NCBI RefSeq assembly: GCF_032931615.1 | Contig: NZ_CP136760.1 | Location: forward strand, 124,001 to 188,000 | Direction of reading: 5' to 3' | Origin: Palleronia sp. LCG004 | GTDB lineage: Bacteria; Pseudomonadota; Alphaproteobacteria; Rhodobacterales; Rhodobacteraceae | Length of the DNA: 64,000 nucleotides | Part shown: positions 49,503 through 59,088 of the stretch, one piece after another | Numbering within the stretch: the stretch's first letter is position 1 | Layout of the letters: the number at the start of each line of letters is the position of its first letter | Program-made: the position numbers and the translations under genes | The notes under the pieces: generated by a model | Databases searched by the model: none | The model's input: the letters and a program-made list of their open reading frames with translations, nothing else | Told to the model about the DNA's origin: nothing

Positions 49503-50279
49503 TCAATCGTCGACGGCGCCGTGGCCGTAGGACAGACCGAACGCCACGATCGCGCCGCCCAGGATGTTTCCGAAGGTCACCAGAACCAGGTTGTAGGTCA
49601 CGGCCCCCAGATCCATCGGCACCCCCGCCGCGATGCCGATCGGGATGAGGGACATGTTCGCGATGGAATGCTCGAACCCCGCGGCGACGAAGACCGTGAC
49701 CGGGCCGACGATGGCCAGCACCTTGCTCGTCACGTCGATTGCAGCGGCGGACATCCAGACGGCAAGGCAGACGAGGATATTGGCGAGGATGCCGGCGGCG
49801 ATGAGCTGGAAGGCTCCCTTGCCCAGCTTGCCCTCGGCCACCTTCACGGCGGCGTCGCGGAACGCGCCGTCCATGTCGCCGAGCCCGCCCGAGATCACCA
49901 GGAGCGCGACGATCAGGAGGCTGCCCGCGAGGTTGCCCAGCCAGACGCAGGTCCAGGCGGCCGCGACGCGGGACGGGGACAGGTCGCCCTCGGTCAGGGG
50001 CACGAGCATCATCGTGTTGCCGGTGAAGAGCTGAGCACCGGCCACCATGACGAGAACAAGGCCGACGGAGAAGGCGAGACCCGAAAGCAGGTTGGTCGGG
50101 CCGGAGACGCCGGACGGGACGGATTGGGCGATCAGATAGGCGATCGAGCCGAAAGCGATGAAGATGCCGGCCATCACCGCGAGGATCGCCATGTGCGTCC
50201 ATGAGGCGGATGCCTTCTTCTCCTGACCTTCGAGGTTGGCAGGGGCGGCCTTCGCGCCGACGAGATCGTGTTCGCTCAT
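49503..50279 (-). CDS. Formate/nitrite transporter family (FNT) channel
   Basis: A 258-residue inner-membrane channel with six helices. FNT features include 'GIFIAFGSIAYLIAQSV', 'VMVAGAQLFTGNTMMLVPL', the conserved 'LGNLAGSLLI' and 'FEHSIANMSLIPIG' with the central His. It passes formate, nitrite or a related small monovalent anion. ATG 50279 gives the short charged cytoplasmic N-terminus typical of the family. No formate or nitrite enzymes are adjacent, so the cargo is open. Confidence 0.9.
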   Translation of the reverse strand: MSEHDLVGAKAAPANLEGQEKKASASWTHMAILAVMAGIFIAFGSIAYLIAQSVPSGVSGPTNLLSGLAFSVGLVLVMVAGAQLFTGNTMMLVPLTEGDLSPSRVAAAWTCVWLGNLAGSLLIVALLVISGGLGDMDGAFRDAAVKVAEGKLGKGAFQLIAAGILANILVCLAVWMSAAAIDVTSKVLAIVGPVTVFVAAGFEHSIANMSLIPIGIAAGVPMDLGAVTYNLVLVTFGNILGGAIVAFGLSYGHGAVDD

Positions 50280-51089
50280 GTCCGGGGCTCCGTATTGCAC
50301 AGCGAGGAGCCTAGCCCGATGCGGTGCCGCTGCGACCGCAAGATGGAAAGTTTCGCGTTCCCGTCGCGTATCCTGCCGAGATTGCCCTGCGGGCAGGGCG
50401 CAGTCCTTTTGTGGAATCGCGGTAAATGGCGTTCCGGCAGACAAGGAAAGGAGGGTGGCCGGACGGGCCGCCGTGTCAGGGCATGCGCCGAGGCGGCATT
50501 CGCAACACCGATCCCTCCGGAACCGAAGCGACATCTTCCGCACCGCGATCGGAGAGCAGCTGCAGGTGCAAGGAGAGGCCGACGACCGCTTGGTCGAGCG
50601 CCTACGATGGAGACCGACCTTGGGAATCTTAACTGGGCGAAGCGTACGCAGCTCCGTGCAGCTGGGAAGATCCTGCATATCAAGATGGTGGGTGTCGCCG
50701 GAACACGTTCTGACGTCAGGCCCGGCCGACCCTCGGCTCAAGCAGCGTTCTCGGCAGCCTTCAGGCCTCCGCGGGCATCAAGAAGACGTCGTCCGAGTGG
50801 CATTGCTTCGCCGGTATCCATCCGGAGCAGTCATGCGACGACGACGTCCGGTCCTGCTGAAACCATCTCGGCCGCGCGGATCAGAGGCGGGACCGTGGCG
50901 AGTCCGCAATGGCATTCCCGAGGACAGGGTTTTCGTCGCGGGCCGTTCGGCGGGCGCGGCGGGAGACAACGCGTCGGTGCCGGTAGCGGTTCGCTGCGGC
51001 TTTGTCGGTGCTGTTTGACGACGCGCATGAAGGCATGCCGCCGCGGCAAATGACCGGATACGCCGCGTATCGACCAGCACGATGGACGA
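50280..51089. other. Gene-free region of about 810 bases
   Basis: Several overlapping open frames, none with family resemblance or clear ribosome sites. It includes the promoter of the FNT gene on the left and the 3' flank of the hybrid kinase on the right. Possibly decayed DNA. Confidence 0.4.
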
Positions 51090-53378
51090 TCACGTGAATG
51101 CGAATGCGGCGTCCCGGCGATCGCGGGGCGACCCGCCCGGACAGGTTCCCGGAGACAGCGCGGCCGCGACGGTCTCGATCAGCTTGGTCCGGCCCACGGG
51201 TTTGGCGAGGAAGCCATCCATGCCCGCCGCAAGACATTTCTGCCTGTCTTCCTCGTAGGCGTTCGCCGACAATCCGACGATGAGGACGCGCTGCCGATCC
51301 GCCGGCTCGAGCGCCCTGATCGCGCGTGTCGCATCGAGACCGTCCATGCGCGGCATCGAGATATCCATCAGGATGACGTCCGGGCGGATTTCCCCGAACT
51401 TCGCGACCGCGTCGACGCCGTCTCGGGCCTGATGGATGCGGGCATTCGCGGCCCGCAGGGACCGCTCGGCCAGGATGCGGTTGGTCTTGTTGTCATCGAC
51501 CACGAGAATGCTGCACCCGCTGAGATCGGGCAGCGCCTTTTCCACCGGTGCGACGGCGGGCGCCGGGACATCGGCGGCTTGCGGCAACGGCAGATCCAGC
51601 GTGAATGTCGAGCCGTCGCCGAGCGCCGAGCGAAGACGGATCTCGCCTCCCATCTGCCGGGCGAGCATTCGGCTTATGGACAAGCCGAGCCCTGTCCCGC
51701 CGAACAGCCGCGTGGTTTCGGCGTCCCCTTGGGTGAACGGCTCGAAAATGGCGGCAAGACGGTCTTGGGCGATGCCCACCCCGGTATCCTCGATCTCGAT
51801 CCGGCATTCTCCTTCGAGCCAGGACATGCGGATAGCGACGGACCCCCTGTCGGTGAACTTTACGGCGTTCCCGACGATGTTGGTCAATATCTGCCGGAAC
51901 CGGCCGTCATCCCCCGCGACAGGCCCGAGGGGGGGCGTATCGATGTCGAGATCGAGCGCGATCTTCTTGGCCAGAGCCAGTGGCCCGAGCAGATCGACGA
52001 CCGACCGGACGGCATCGACAAGGTCGAACGGGACGATGTTCAGATCCACCTTGCCTTCTTCGAGGCGCGTGAAATCCAGAAGCATGTTGACCAGCGAGAG
52101 AAGCCCGTCACTGGAACGTGCCATCGTTCCGAGATAGTCGCGCTGATCGTCGTCAAGGCTCGTATCGCGCAGCAGCTCGATCGTGCCCATGATGCCATGC
52201 AGCGGGGTCCTGAGCTCATGGCTGACCGATGCGAGGAACAGGCTCTTGGCGCGCGTCCCTTCCTCGGCGGCGATCTTGGCCGTGCGGAGATCGGCTTCCC
52301 TCGCTGCTATGATCTTCTCGCTCTTCAGACGTTCGCGCTGATCCCGGAATGCAAACACGGTCTGATCCTTTCGGCCGACCCTGACCGTGCTTCGCAGGAC
52401 ACGAACGGGCACGGGCGTTCCGCCCGCGAGCGCGAGCACCGTGTCGTATTCCTCGCGCTCGGCCATTTCGTGGGGTCGATCGATCGGGACGACCTTGCTG
52501 ACGGGTTGGCCGATCACATCGCCCGGAGCGACGCCAGCCAGTCTCGTGAAACTGTCGTTGACGATCGAGACGATGCCGCCCTCGCAGACCACCAGCCCTT
52601 CGAGTGCGAGATTGGAAAGCTCGCGCAGCCGGGCCCAATCCTGCTGGCGACGCGCCTGTGCCTGACGGCTGAACCTCAGACCGAGAAACGCCAATGCGAC
52701 GAGGGCGGAACACATGCCGGCGACGATCGGCGCAATGATGTCCGGTGCGACCGAGAAATCCGGCAGGCTGACCGACGGATCGTAAGACGGCGTCATCGCC
52801 GCCATGCCACCGATATGCAGGACCGCGATCGCTCCGAAGAGCAGCAGGGGGGCGAAATGCCGCAAGATCCGTCGACGTTCCACCGCGACAACCATCGCGA
52901 GGCCGGACATCGGAAGGCCGATCGCAATCGAGACCGCAACGATCGTCAGGTCCCAGGACACCGTTCCCGTGACACGGTAGCTGTGTTGACCGAGATAATG
53001 CAGGACAGCGACGGAAACTCCCAGCAGGAGTCCGGAGGAGAACTGGCGAAGCGGATCCCGGGACCCGATCATACGGCTCATGCTCAGACCGATGCCGGCA
53101 ATCACCGCGACGAGGGATATCGCCGTCAGAGGCAGATCGAACGCCGCCTGCATTCCCGGCCGGTAGGCGAGAAGGGCGACCATATGCGTCGCCCATGCCG
53201 TGGACCCGGCCGCCACGATGCTGACGAGCGCCCAGGCCTGTCGTGCCGTTCCCTCGGATCGGCCGGCATGTCTCGCGAGGGCGGAGGCCGCGTATATACC
53301 GACCATGCAGATCAGACCCGCCACGATCAGCAGCCGGCGGTCGTGGCCTTCGCCAAGGCAGGTAATGACAGCTTCCAA
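51090..53378 (-). CDS. MHYT-PAS hybrid histidine kinase/response regulator
   Basis: A 762-residue membrane sensor. Residues 1-245 hold a seven-helix MHYT domain with the repeated 'ATHMVALLAY', 'VLHYLGQHSY' and 'VLHIGGMAAM' motifs, a proposed copper-linked gas or redox sensor. A PAS domain (about 255-345), HisKA 'SVSHELRTPLHGIMG', HATPase ('GNAVKFTDRG', 'EDTGVGIAQDR', 'GGTGLGLSIS') and a C-terminal receiver ('VVDDNKTN', phospho-Asp in 'VILMDISMPRMDG', 'KPVGR') follow. The start is TTG 53378, which matches the family's N-terminus; the ribosome site is weak. No cognate output protein is adjacent. Confidence 0.88.
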   Translation of the reverse strand: MEAVITCLGEGHDRRLLIVAGLICMVGIYAASALARHAGRSEGTARQAWALVSIVAAGSTAWATHMVALLAYRPGMQAAFDLPLTAISLVAVIAGIGLSMSRMIGSRDPLRQFSSGLLLGVSVAVLHYLGQHSYRVTGTVSWDLTIVAVSIAIGLPMSGLAMVVAVERRRILRHFAPLLLFGAIAVLHIGGMAAMTPSYDPSVSLPDFSVAPDIIAPIVAGMCSALVALAFLGLRFSRQAQARRQQDWARLRELSNLALEGLVVCEGGIVSIVNDSFTRLAGVAPGDVIGQPVSKVVPIDRPHEMAEREEYDTVLALAGGTPVPVRVLRSTVRVGRKDQTVFAFRDQRERLKSEKIIAAREADLRTAKIAAEEGTRAKSLFLASVSHELRTPLHGIMGTIELLRDTSLDDDQRDYLGTMARSSDGLLSLVNMLLDFTRLEEGKVDLNIVPFDLVDAVRSVVDLLGPLALAKKIALDLDIDTPPLGPVAGDDGRFRQILTNIVGNAVKFTDRGSVAIRMSWLEGECRIEIEDTGVGIAQDRLAAIFEPFTQGDAETTRLFGGTGLGLSISRMLARQMGGEIRLRSALGDGSTFTLDLPLPQAADVPAPAVAPVEKALPDLSGCSILVVDDNKTNRILAERSLRAANARIHQARDGVDAVAKFGEIRPDVILMDISMPRMDGLDATRAIRALEPADRQRVLIVGLSANAYEEDRQKCLAAGMDGFLAKPVGRTKLIETVAAALSPGTCPGGSPRDRRDAAFAFT

Positions 53379-53691
53379 GCGCGCCCCGTCGTTCGATGCA
53401 ATCGGAAGAGACGTGCCGGGATCGGTCCCACGGTCATCCGGTTCTGTTGACGTATCCCGTGTTCGGGAGATTTCTCGGAGAGCTACGGGTAGGAAGTTAA
53501 CAAAAGCTGGTCATGCAAAGGCATGGGACCCGCCTGGCTCATGCCAGAAGGGGGCCATCGGAGGCTTTCGAGGCCAGCCGGGATCGAAAGCAGACGATTT
53601 TCGGAGATCCCGGTTGTGCCGTGGTAACGTTCCGGGACGTCATCCACGATCTTTCCGCGGGCAGCAGACAATTTGTCGGCAGAAGGATGCA
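53379..53691. other. Non-coding region
   Basis: About 310 bases between two minus-strand genes. It contains the hybrid-kinase promoter. I see no gene. Confidence 0.4.
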
Positions 53692-53910
53692 TCAAGGCTT
53701 GGAGGGGGCCTTCTTCGGCTTCTTCTTCGGGGCTGCTTCCGCCTCGGTCTTTGCGGACGCGTCGCGATCGAGGCGCGCCGCGCGGAGTCTTTCCGTCTTC
53801 GATTGCCGCGCCGATGTATCGGCCGCGATCATTCCCTTGACGATCCTGGTGACGCTGTCCGCCTTGGTTTCGGACGGGGTCGGTCGAAAGACCGTGTTCT
53901 TGTTCGACAT
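53692..53910 (-). CDS. Small conserved charged protein
   Basis: A 72-residue cytoplasmic protein that begins 'MSNKNTVFRPTPSETKADSV' and ends in a Lys/Pro/Ala-rich tail ('PKKKPKKAPSKP'). Similar short proteins with 'FRPTPSETKAD' occur in Rhodobacteraceae, to my recollection, without known function. I chose ATG 53910 over one 39 bases upstream because the conserved part begins there. It lies beside another charged small protein and a cold-shock gene. Confidence 0.7.
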   Translation of the reverse strand: MSNKNTVFRPTPSETKADSVTRIVKGMIAADTSARQSKTERLRAARLDRDASAKTEAEAAPKKKPKKAPSKP

Positions 53911-54005
53911 GTTGTTCACCATCCTTGAAAAGGGGCGGGACCTGGACAACGAATGCGTCCGGGTGTTCCCGCCATGCGCGTCGACGCAACTAAAATACGG
54001 CGGTG

Positions 54006-54398
54006 CTAGGCTTTCCTCGCCTTGCGGTTGGCGTAGCGCCGGTCGCGTTCGGCCTTTCGGGTTGCCTCATCGCGAACGACGCGCGAGATCATGTCGTCCT
54101 GCACCTTCTGGCGCGCTCTGGCTTCGGCTCCGGCCGCCGCATCGGCTGCGGCTTGCTGTCGGGCGGCTTCGGCCGCGACGCGCTCCTGCTCTTCGAGCTT
54201 GACCCTCTCACGTTCCGCACGGCGTTCCTCCCGTGCCTTTGCGACCGCCAGACGCTCTTCCTCCCTTGCGAGGCGGGTCGGCTCCGCAGCTTCCATCGCG
54301 GCCCGATGCGCCTGGAGGAGGGCGGCCTTTGATTCCGTAGCGGCCTTGCGGCGGTCGGCGAGATCGTTCTCTTTCTTGTTTTTCACGCTGTGTTCCAT
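54006..54398 (-). CDS. DUF6481-like helical charged protein
   Basis: A 130-residue protein, almost wholly helical and rich in Ala, Glu, Arg and Lys ('EEERLAVAKAREERRAERER'), a probable coiled coil. It matches the DUF6481 family in size and composition, small alphaproteobacterial proteins of unknown role. Neighbouring genes encode another small basic protein and a cold-shock protein, hinting at stress or RNA-related work. Confidence 0.65.
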   Translation of the reverse strand: MEHSVKNKKENDLADRRKAATESKAALLQAHRAAMEAAEPTRLAREEERLAVAKAREERRAERERVKLEEQERVAAEAARQQAAADAAAGAEARARQKVQDDMISRVVRDEATRKAERDRRYANRKARKA

Positions 54399-54881
54399 TG
54401 AAAGTGTATCAGGTTGGCTTGCCGGATCGTGCGCGCGCGCTTGAACAGATCGGCAAAGGGGCAGATCCGATTCCGCAGATCCGGGCCCATCTCCGCGCAG
54501 GACTGCTCCATCGGACAGGCGTCGGCGTGCCGTGAAGGCATTCTATGTCGTGCCACCGCGACGGCGCGGGCGGTCTGTCATGTGCTTGTGTCGCGAGGCT
54601 TCGAATGGAGCTGGGCTTCGGCACGGCGACGGTGTCTGTCCATGTCGCATTGGCGAGGACCGGAAAGCCACTGAACCGCGCCGACACCAAGTGTAGCCGA
54701 CTGTTATGGAGGTCCTGTCGGAACCGATCCAATTCGGGCCCTTGGTAACCGCGATTACACAGGGCCAAGAAATCCGAACCGTCCCGAGGGCCGGGCTCAC
54801 GCAGGACTTCTTGGGATTGCAGGCAAAGTGCCACGAGAGAGGGCGTCCGAAGACGCCCTGCTTCGGGTTTCTGCGAGCCGT
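54399..54881. other. Non-coding region
   Basis: About 480 bases. A 141-codon minus-strand frame crosses it (54409-54834) but shows no family resemblance and no proper start, so I do not call it. The right end has the cold-shock terminator. Confidence 0.4.
54840..54859 (-). terminator. UUCG-tetraloop terminator of the cold-shock gene
   Basis: Perfect 8-bp stem, AGGGCGTC at 54840-54847 and GACGCCCT at 54852-54859. Read on the minus strand the loop is TTCG, the extra-stable tetraloop. It lies 22 bases past the stop of the cold-shock gene. Confidence 0.8.
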
Positions 54882-55088
54882 TCAGGCGAGCTGAAGGTTG
54901 GTCGCGGATTCGCGACCGTCGCGGCCGGATTCGACGTCGTAGGTCACTTTCTGATCATCGCTCACGGTCGAAAGACCGGCACGTTCGACTGCGGAAATGT
55001 GAAGGAAGACGTCCTTGCCGCCCGTATCGGGTGCGATGAAGCCGAAGCCTTTGGTGGGGTTAAACCATTTCACGGTGCCATTGGCCAT
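54882..55088 (-). CDS. Cold-shock domain protein (CspA family)
   Basis: A 68-residue single OB-fold protein. RNP1 'KGFGFIAPD' and RNP2 'DVFLHISAV' are intact, after 'GTVKWFNPT'. It binds single-stranded RNA/DNA and acts as an RNA chaperone. ATG 55088 has AGGAG upstream. The 235 bases before the next element leave room for a long 5' leader, as is common for such genes. Confidence 0.93.
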   Translation of the reverse strand: MANGTVKWFNPTKGFGFIAPDTGGKDVFLHISAVERAGLSTVSDDQKVTYDVESGRDGRESATNLQLA

Positions 55089-55323
55089 CGTAAGATCTCC
55101 TGTAATTTTCTACCTGTTCGCGGGAATGCAACAGCGTGGCGCGGTCGGCCAAGATCGAGTTCGCTGATGTCCGGGTAGGAAAAGCAGGGTATCGACAGAG
55201 GAAACGTAGCTTAACCTAGCTAATAGGTTGCAACCCCGCTGTCTACCATAATCCATTCGAAAGATGCTTATTCCTTACCGGTTTATAGTTGAACGAGTAT
55301 TCTCGCATGGGTTTCGTTAATTC

Positions 55324-56142
55324 TTATGCTCCAGACTCATTGTTGCAGAGCCAGGACAAGACGGTTGCTGCGAGGGCGATCGTTGACGAGAAAACCTTCG
55401 GGCAGCGGTCGTAGCGAGCGGCGACGCGGCGCCCGTCCTTCATTCGCCCGAGCATGATCTCGATCCTGCTTCGGCGCTTGTAGCGGCGTTTGTCGTATTG
55501 GACAGGTTTGTCGTGCGACTTCCGTCCCGGGATGCAGGGGATCAATCCCTTGTCTACAAGGTCTTCGCGGAACCAGTCCGCATCGTATCCGCGATCTCCC
55601 AGAAGCCAGTCGACCGCCGGTAAACTACCCAGCATTGCTTTGCCACCTGTGTAATCACTGATCTGGCCTGCCGTAATGAAGAACTGGATCGGGCACCCGA
55701 TGCTGTCGGTGATGGCGTGAAGCTTCGTGTTCATCCCGCCGTCCTCGGGGAAACAATCCACTGGATCGTCTCCTGATCCTCGAACTCCGTCCGATCAGTC
55801 TGCCACGCCCCCCTTTTTCAACCGCAGGCTTGAAGCCGTGCGATGTGCCTTGAGGTAAGTCGCGTCGATCATGGTCGTCTTCCGTTCCGCGCCCTCGGCC
55901 GCCAGGCCGTCCATGGTCCTGGCGAACACACCCATATCGCTCCACCGCTTCCACCGATTGTAGAGTGTCTTCGGCAGGCTATACTCACTGGGGGCTTCGC
56001 ACCAACGCAGCCCATTACAGTTAATGAAGTTTATGCCACTCAGGACCCTTCTGTCATCGACGCCGGGACGGCCATGGCTCTTAGGGAAATACGGGCGAAG
56101 GCGAGACATCCGCGCTTCGTCGAGCCAAAAAAGTTTGCTCAT
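55324..56142 (-). pseudogene. IS5-family transposase, frame-disrupted
   Basis: The N-terminal half (55795-56142, 'MSKLFWLDEARMSRLRPYFP' onward) and the C-terminal half (55324-55761, 'MNTKLHAITDSIGCPIQFF', 'LLGDRGYDADWFREDL', 'RRSRIEIMLGRMKDGRRVA') are clear IS5/IS427-group transposase parts. Between them the expected 'GRLIGR' is in another frame after an A5G6 run. About 40 extra bases then separate it from 'GGMNTKLHA', which returns to the first frame. A single programmed frameshift would not restore the protein, so the copy is probably dead. Confidence 0.75.
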
Positions 56143-56172
56143 GCATGCGGTCTCCTCGCGGAGCCTGAATCA
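55327..56172 (-). mobile_element. IS5-family insertion element (approximate ends)
   Basis: Candidate terminal inverted repeats match at 9 of 12 positions: TGCTCCAGACTC at 55327-55338, and GAGCCTGAATCA at 56161-56172. They flank the transposase by the usual short distances. I see no clear target duplication, so the ends are approximate. It lies 47 bases from the stop of the symporter gene and does not disrupt a recognised gene. Confidence 0.6.
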
Positions 56173-56219
56173 CGAAGGGAGGCAATCAATGAGTCCTGGG
56201 CCGAGATAGGCTGCCGCTG

Positions 56220-57677
56220 CTAGCGCCCCTCCGGCAGGAAGCCTTCGGGACGGGTGCCGGCGTTGGAGGTCGCGAGGCTGACACCGACGAAGATCAGGGT
56301 CGAGACGGGCAGTCCCAGGATGCCCGCGTTGAGGCCCCAGAGCGAATTGCCCGTCAGGTACATCGCGACGACGAAGGCCGCACCGCCGAGGATCGAGGCG
56401 ATCGCGCCCGCGCCCGTGCCGCTCCGCCAGAAGAACGCGCCGACGATGGCCGGCACCGCCACGACGAGGCCGGTCGAGGCCGCGACCGACAGGATCGCGA
56501 TCATCGAGAGCTCCATCGCCGCGAAGCCGAGCGCCAGGGCCGAGATGACGGGAATGACGATCTTGCCGGTGGCGAGCTGGCGCGCATCGCCCCGATCGCC
56601 CGCGAGATTGCCCCAGACGTCGCGCGCGAAGATCGATGACAGCGTGAGCAGGATCGAGTCGATCGTCGAGACGGCGGCGGCGAGGATGCCGACCATCACG
56701 ATCACGCCCAGGATTGGCGGCACGTAATCCGATGACAGGAGTGTCGCGGTGGCGAGGTCGGGATTGTCGAGACCCGGAAAGGCCAGTGCCGCCGAGAAGC
56801 CCCAGATCACCGTCACCAGCGTGTAAACAAGGCCGAAGCACAGGAAGATCAACAGCATTCGCCGGAGCGCGCCGAGCGAGGCGGGCATGAAGAGGCGCTG
56901 GCTGACCTGCGGGTTCGAGATGGCGAAGAAGAACCACGGGAGCGTCAGCCCGAGGAAGGTTGTGAAGGAGAAGAGGCCGGGGCCGGGCACCTGAAGAAGG
57001 GCTGGCTGTTCCTCGGAGAGGCGGGCGAACATGCCGAAGAAGCCGCCGAGCTGGGAGACCACGACGGCCGCGACCGCGACCGAGGCCACCAGCATGAAGA
57101 GCGCCTGCAGGCTGTCGGTCCACATGACCGAGCGTATGCCCGCGACATAGGAGAAGACGATTGCGAGGATCGTCGCCGTGACGATGCCCGCGCCGAAGGG
57201 GATTGCTCCGCCGCTCATCCCCGAGAGGAGGTAGCCCACGCCTGAGAGCTGCACCGCCGAATAGGGGATGAGGAAGACCAGCGCGAGGAGGCCCGAGACG
57301 ACGGCAAGCGCCGGAGAGCCATAGCGGTGGCCCAGCATCTCGGACGGCGTGACGAAGCCGAAACGGCGGCCGACGCGCCAGAAGCGCGGGCCGAAGACCG
57401 CGACGAGAGAAACGCCCGCGAAATAGACGATCTCGAATCCCAGCGCGCCCACGCCGCCGCGATAGGTGAGGCCCGCGAGGCCCACCATCATGAAGGCCGA
57501 ATAGGTCGTCGCCGAATAGGACAACGCCGAAACGACACCGCCCATCGTGCGGCCGCCCAGGAAATAATCCGACATGGACGAGAGCGGTCCCGCCGCCGAA
57601 CGGCGCGACAGCCACGCGACGAGGCAGGAGATCGCGACATAGACGGCGAGGCCCGACAGGACGAGGGAGGTGCTCAT
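56220..57677 (-). CDS. Sodium:solute symporter (SSS family)
   Basis: A 485-residue transporter with about 13 helices. SSS features include 'SDYFLGGRTMGGVVSALSYS', 'SYVAGIRSVMWTDSLQALFM', and 'GILAAAVSTIDSILLTLSSI' in the sodium-site helix. ATG 57677 overlaps the small upstream membrane-protein gene. The substrate could be a sugar, an organic acid or an amino acid; the sequence does not tell. Confidence 0.88.
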   Translation of the reverse strand: MSTSLVLSGLAVYVAISCLVAWLSRRSAAGPLSSMSDYFLGGRTMGGVVSALSYSATTYSAFMMVGLAGLTYRGGVGALGFEIVYFAGVSLVAVFGPRFWRVGRRFGFVTPSEMLGHRYGSPALAVVSGLLALVFLIPYSAVQLSGVGYLLSGMSGGAIPFGAGIVTATILAIVFSYVAGIRSVMWTDSLQALFMLVASVAVAAVVVSQLGGFFGMFARLSEEQPALLQVPGPGLFSFTTFLGLTLPWFFFAISNPQVSQRLFMPASLGALRRMLLIFLCFGLVYTLVTVIWGFSAALAFPGLDNPDLATATLLSSDYVPPILGVIVMVGILAAAVSTIDSILLTLSSIFARDVWGNLAGDRGDARQLATGKIVIPVISALALGFAAMELSMIAILSVAASTGLVVAVPAIVGAFFWRSGTGAGAIASILGGAAFVVAMYLTGNSLWGLNAGILGLPVSTLIFVGVSLATSNAGTRPEGFLPEGR

Positions 57678-57898
57678 TCCCCGTCACCGAGATCGCGGGT
57701 GGCGACCCAGTTGAGCGCGATGATCGCCACGCCCGACAGCGTCCAGAAGAGGAAGCTCGCCCACCACCGGGCGATGTCGCCGAGGATCAGGTAGGGCACG
57801 GCATAGGCCGCCAGCACGATGAGGCCGACGAGGCCGAGGGCGGATCTTCGGGTCATGGGCGGCACGCTCCCCCAGTGTCGAGAGTGGTCGTCATCCAT
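57674..57898 (-). CDS. Small membrane protein paired with the symporter
   Basis: A 74-residue protein with two hydrophobic helices. Such short two-helix proteins often precede SSS symporters and may stabilise them. Its stop overlaps the symporter ATG, so the two are coupled. ATG 57898 is the outer start; ATG 57856 ('MTRRSALGLVGL') would also give both helices. Confidence 0.7.
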   Translation of the reverse strand: MDDDHSRHWGSVPPMTRRSALGLVGLIVLAAYAVPYLILGDIARWWASFLFWTLSGVAIIALNWVATRDLGDGE

Positions 57899-57943
57899 GA
57901 GGAACGCGATCGGGCGCGATTTTACAAGCGCGAAGGGTGACGC

Positions 57944-58987
57944 TCAGGCATGGGGCGGGTGTCCCAGGTCGCGCGCGGCGAGCCGCACGAGCAGCTGGAG
58001 CGTCGCTGGGTAATAGGATTGCCGCGTCGTGAAGGGGGGCGGCGCGGGCGCGGGCAGGGCCTGTCCCGTCGCGGCGACAAGGGCGGAAAGCGCGGCGTAG
58101 CCCGGCGCGTCGGACCGCTCGAGCACCGCGCCCGTGGCGGGATCGACGCTGACCGGCACGCCGTCGGTCGTGTCGAGTTTGCGTGAAGCGGTGACGGCCG
58201 GATGGGCCGCGCGCGCCGACCAGACGAGATAGAGCGCCGCGCGCATCGCGTCGTAGGAATGGAGCGCCGAGAGGCCCTTGGCCGGGGCCGGGCCCCCTTT
58301 GGTGATCGCGATCCAGTCGGGCAGGGGGCCCGACCGCGCGAGCCGTGCGAGAAGCGCCTCGCCGTCGGTCGATACCTGCGCGAGCCGCGGCAGCGCGAAG
58401 GCGGCGGCGAGGTCCTGCAGCGCGCGCGGCATGTAATAGGACGGGTTGATCGTCTCGGAGCCGGGCGCCGAGAATCTTTCGGCCGCGGGGCGCAGCAGCA
58501 GCGCGTCGCCGTCGAGGGGCGAGGGTCTGACCAGGATCGTGTCGATGGCCCGGGCGACCCTTTCCGCGCGTTCGGCGAGGCGCGGATCGTCGCGGGTGCG
58601 CGCGGCCCGCAGGAGCGCCCAGGCGTGGAAGAGATCGCCGTCGCTGGCGTTGTTGTAATCGTCGATGCCGGGTCCGGGCTTCCACCGCCAGGCAAGGAGC
58701 GGATCGCGGCGTTGCGCGAGATGCGCGTCGGTCCAGTCGAGGATGCGGTCGAACGCCTCGCGATCCCCCTCCGCATGCGCGAGAAGCAGTCCCCACCCCT
58801 GACCTTCGGAATGACTGGCATCGCCCTGCAGCGCGTCGACGATCCGTCCTTCCGGGGTGAGGAAGGCGGCTTTCCAGGCGGACCAGTCGTCGGATGCGCC
58901 GGCCGCCGCGCGGGCGGACGCGCGAAGGGAAAAGAGCGCTCCGCCACTGGCGGCACCGGCGATTCCGAGGATGGTCCGTCTCTGCAT
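57944..58987 (-). CDS. Exported glycoside hydrolase family 8 (endoglucanase, BcsZ-like)
   Basis: A 347-residue GH8 enzyme. Tat-like leader 'MQRRTILGIAGAASGGALFS' with cleavage near 'ARA-AA'. Catalytic-region motifs are 'SHSEGQGWGLLLA' (acid Glu) and 'DDYNNASDGDLFHAWALL' (Asp). It would cut beta-1,4 or mixed-linkage glucan. It sits a gene away from a glucan synthase pair, as bcsZ does in cellulose operons, and probably trims or releases the polymer. ATG 58987 is chosen because the leader starts there. Confidence 0.87.
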   Translation of the reverse strand: MQRRTILGIAGAASGGALFSLRASARAAAGASDDWSAWKAAFLTPEGRIVDALQGDASHSEGQGWGLLLAHAEGDREAFDRILDWTDAHLAQRRDPLLAWRWKPGPGIDDYNNASDGDLFHAWALLRAARTRDDPRLAERAERVARAIDTILVRPSPLDGDALLLRPAAERFSAPGSETINPSYYMPRALQDLAAAFALPRLAQVSTDGEALLARLARSGPLPDWIAITKGGPAPAKGLSALHSYDAMRAALYLVWSARAAHPAVTASRKLDTTDGVPVSVDPATGAVLERSDAPGYAALSALVAATGQALPAPAPPPFTTRQSYYPATLQLLVRLAARDLGHPPHA

Positions 58988-59023
58988 CTCAGCGCCTCTC
59001 GCGGGAATGTGGCCGCCGCTCGT

Positions 59024-59034
59024 AACCATTGGTT
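59024..59034. promoter_or_regulatory. Small palindrome in the divergent GH8/Cache-protein promoter
   Basis: AACCATTGGTT, a 5-bp inverted repeat around one base, sits between the divergent GH8 and Cache-domain genes and overlaps a TTGACC element at 59033. A possible regulator site, weak evidence. Confidence 0.3.
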
Positions 59035-59088
59035 GACCTTCTCCCACCAAAGTCGCGGCAAGGTTTACGGTTCATGAAGGATCAAGAA

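Noticed and set aside
51432..53450. A 672-codon plus-strand open frame
   Set aside because: Antisense to the MHYT hybrid kinase; Arg/Asp/Gln-rich composition typical of a mirror frame.
54409..54834. A 141-codon minus-strand frame in the gap before the cold-shock gene
   Set aside because: No known family, no ribosome site, and composition unlike neighbouring genes.
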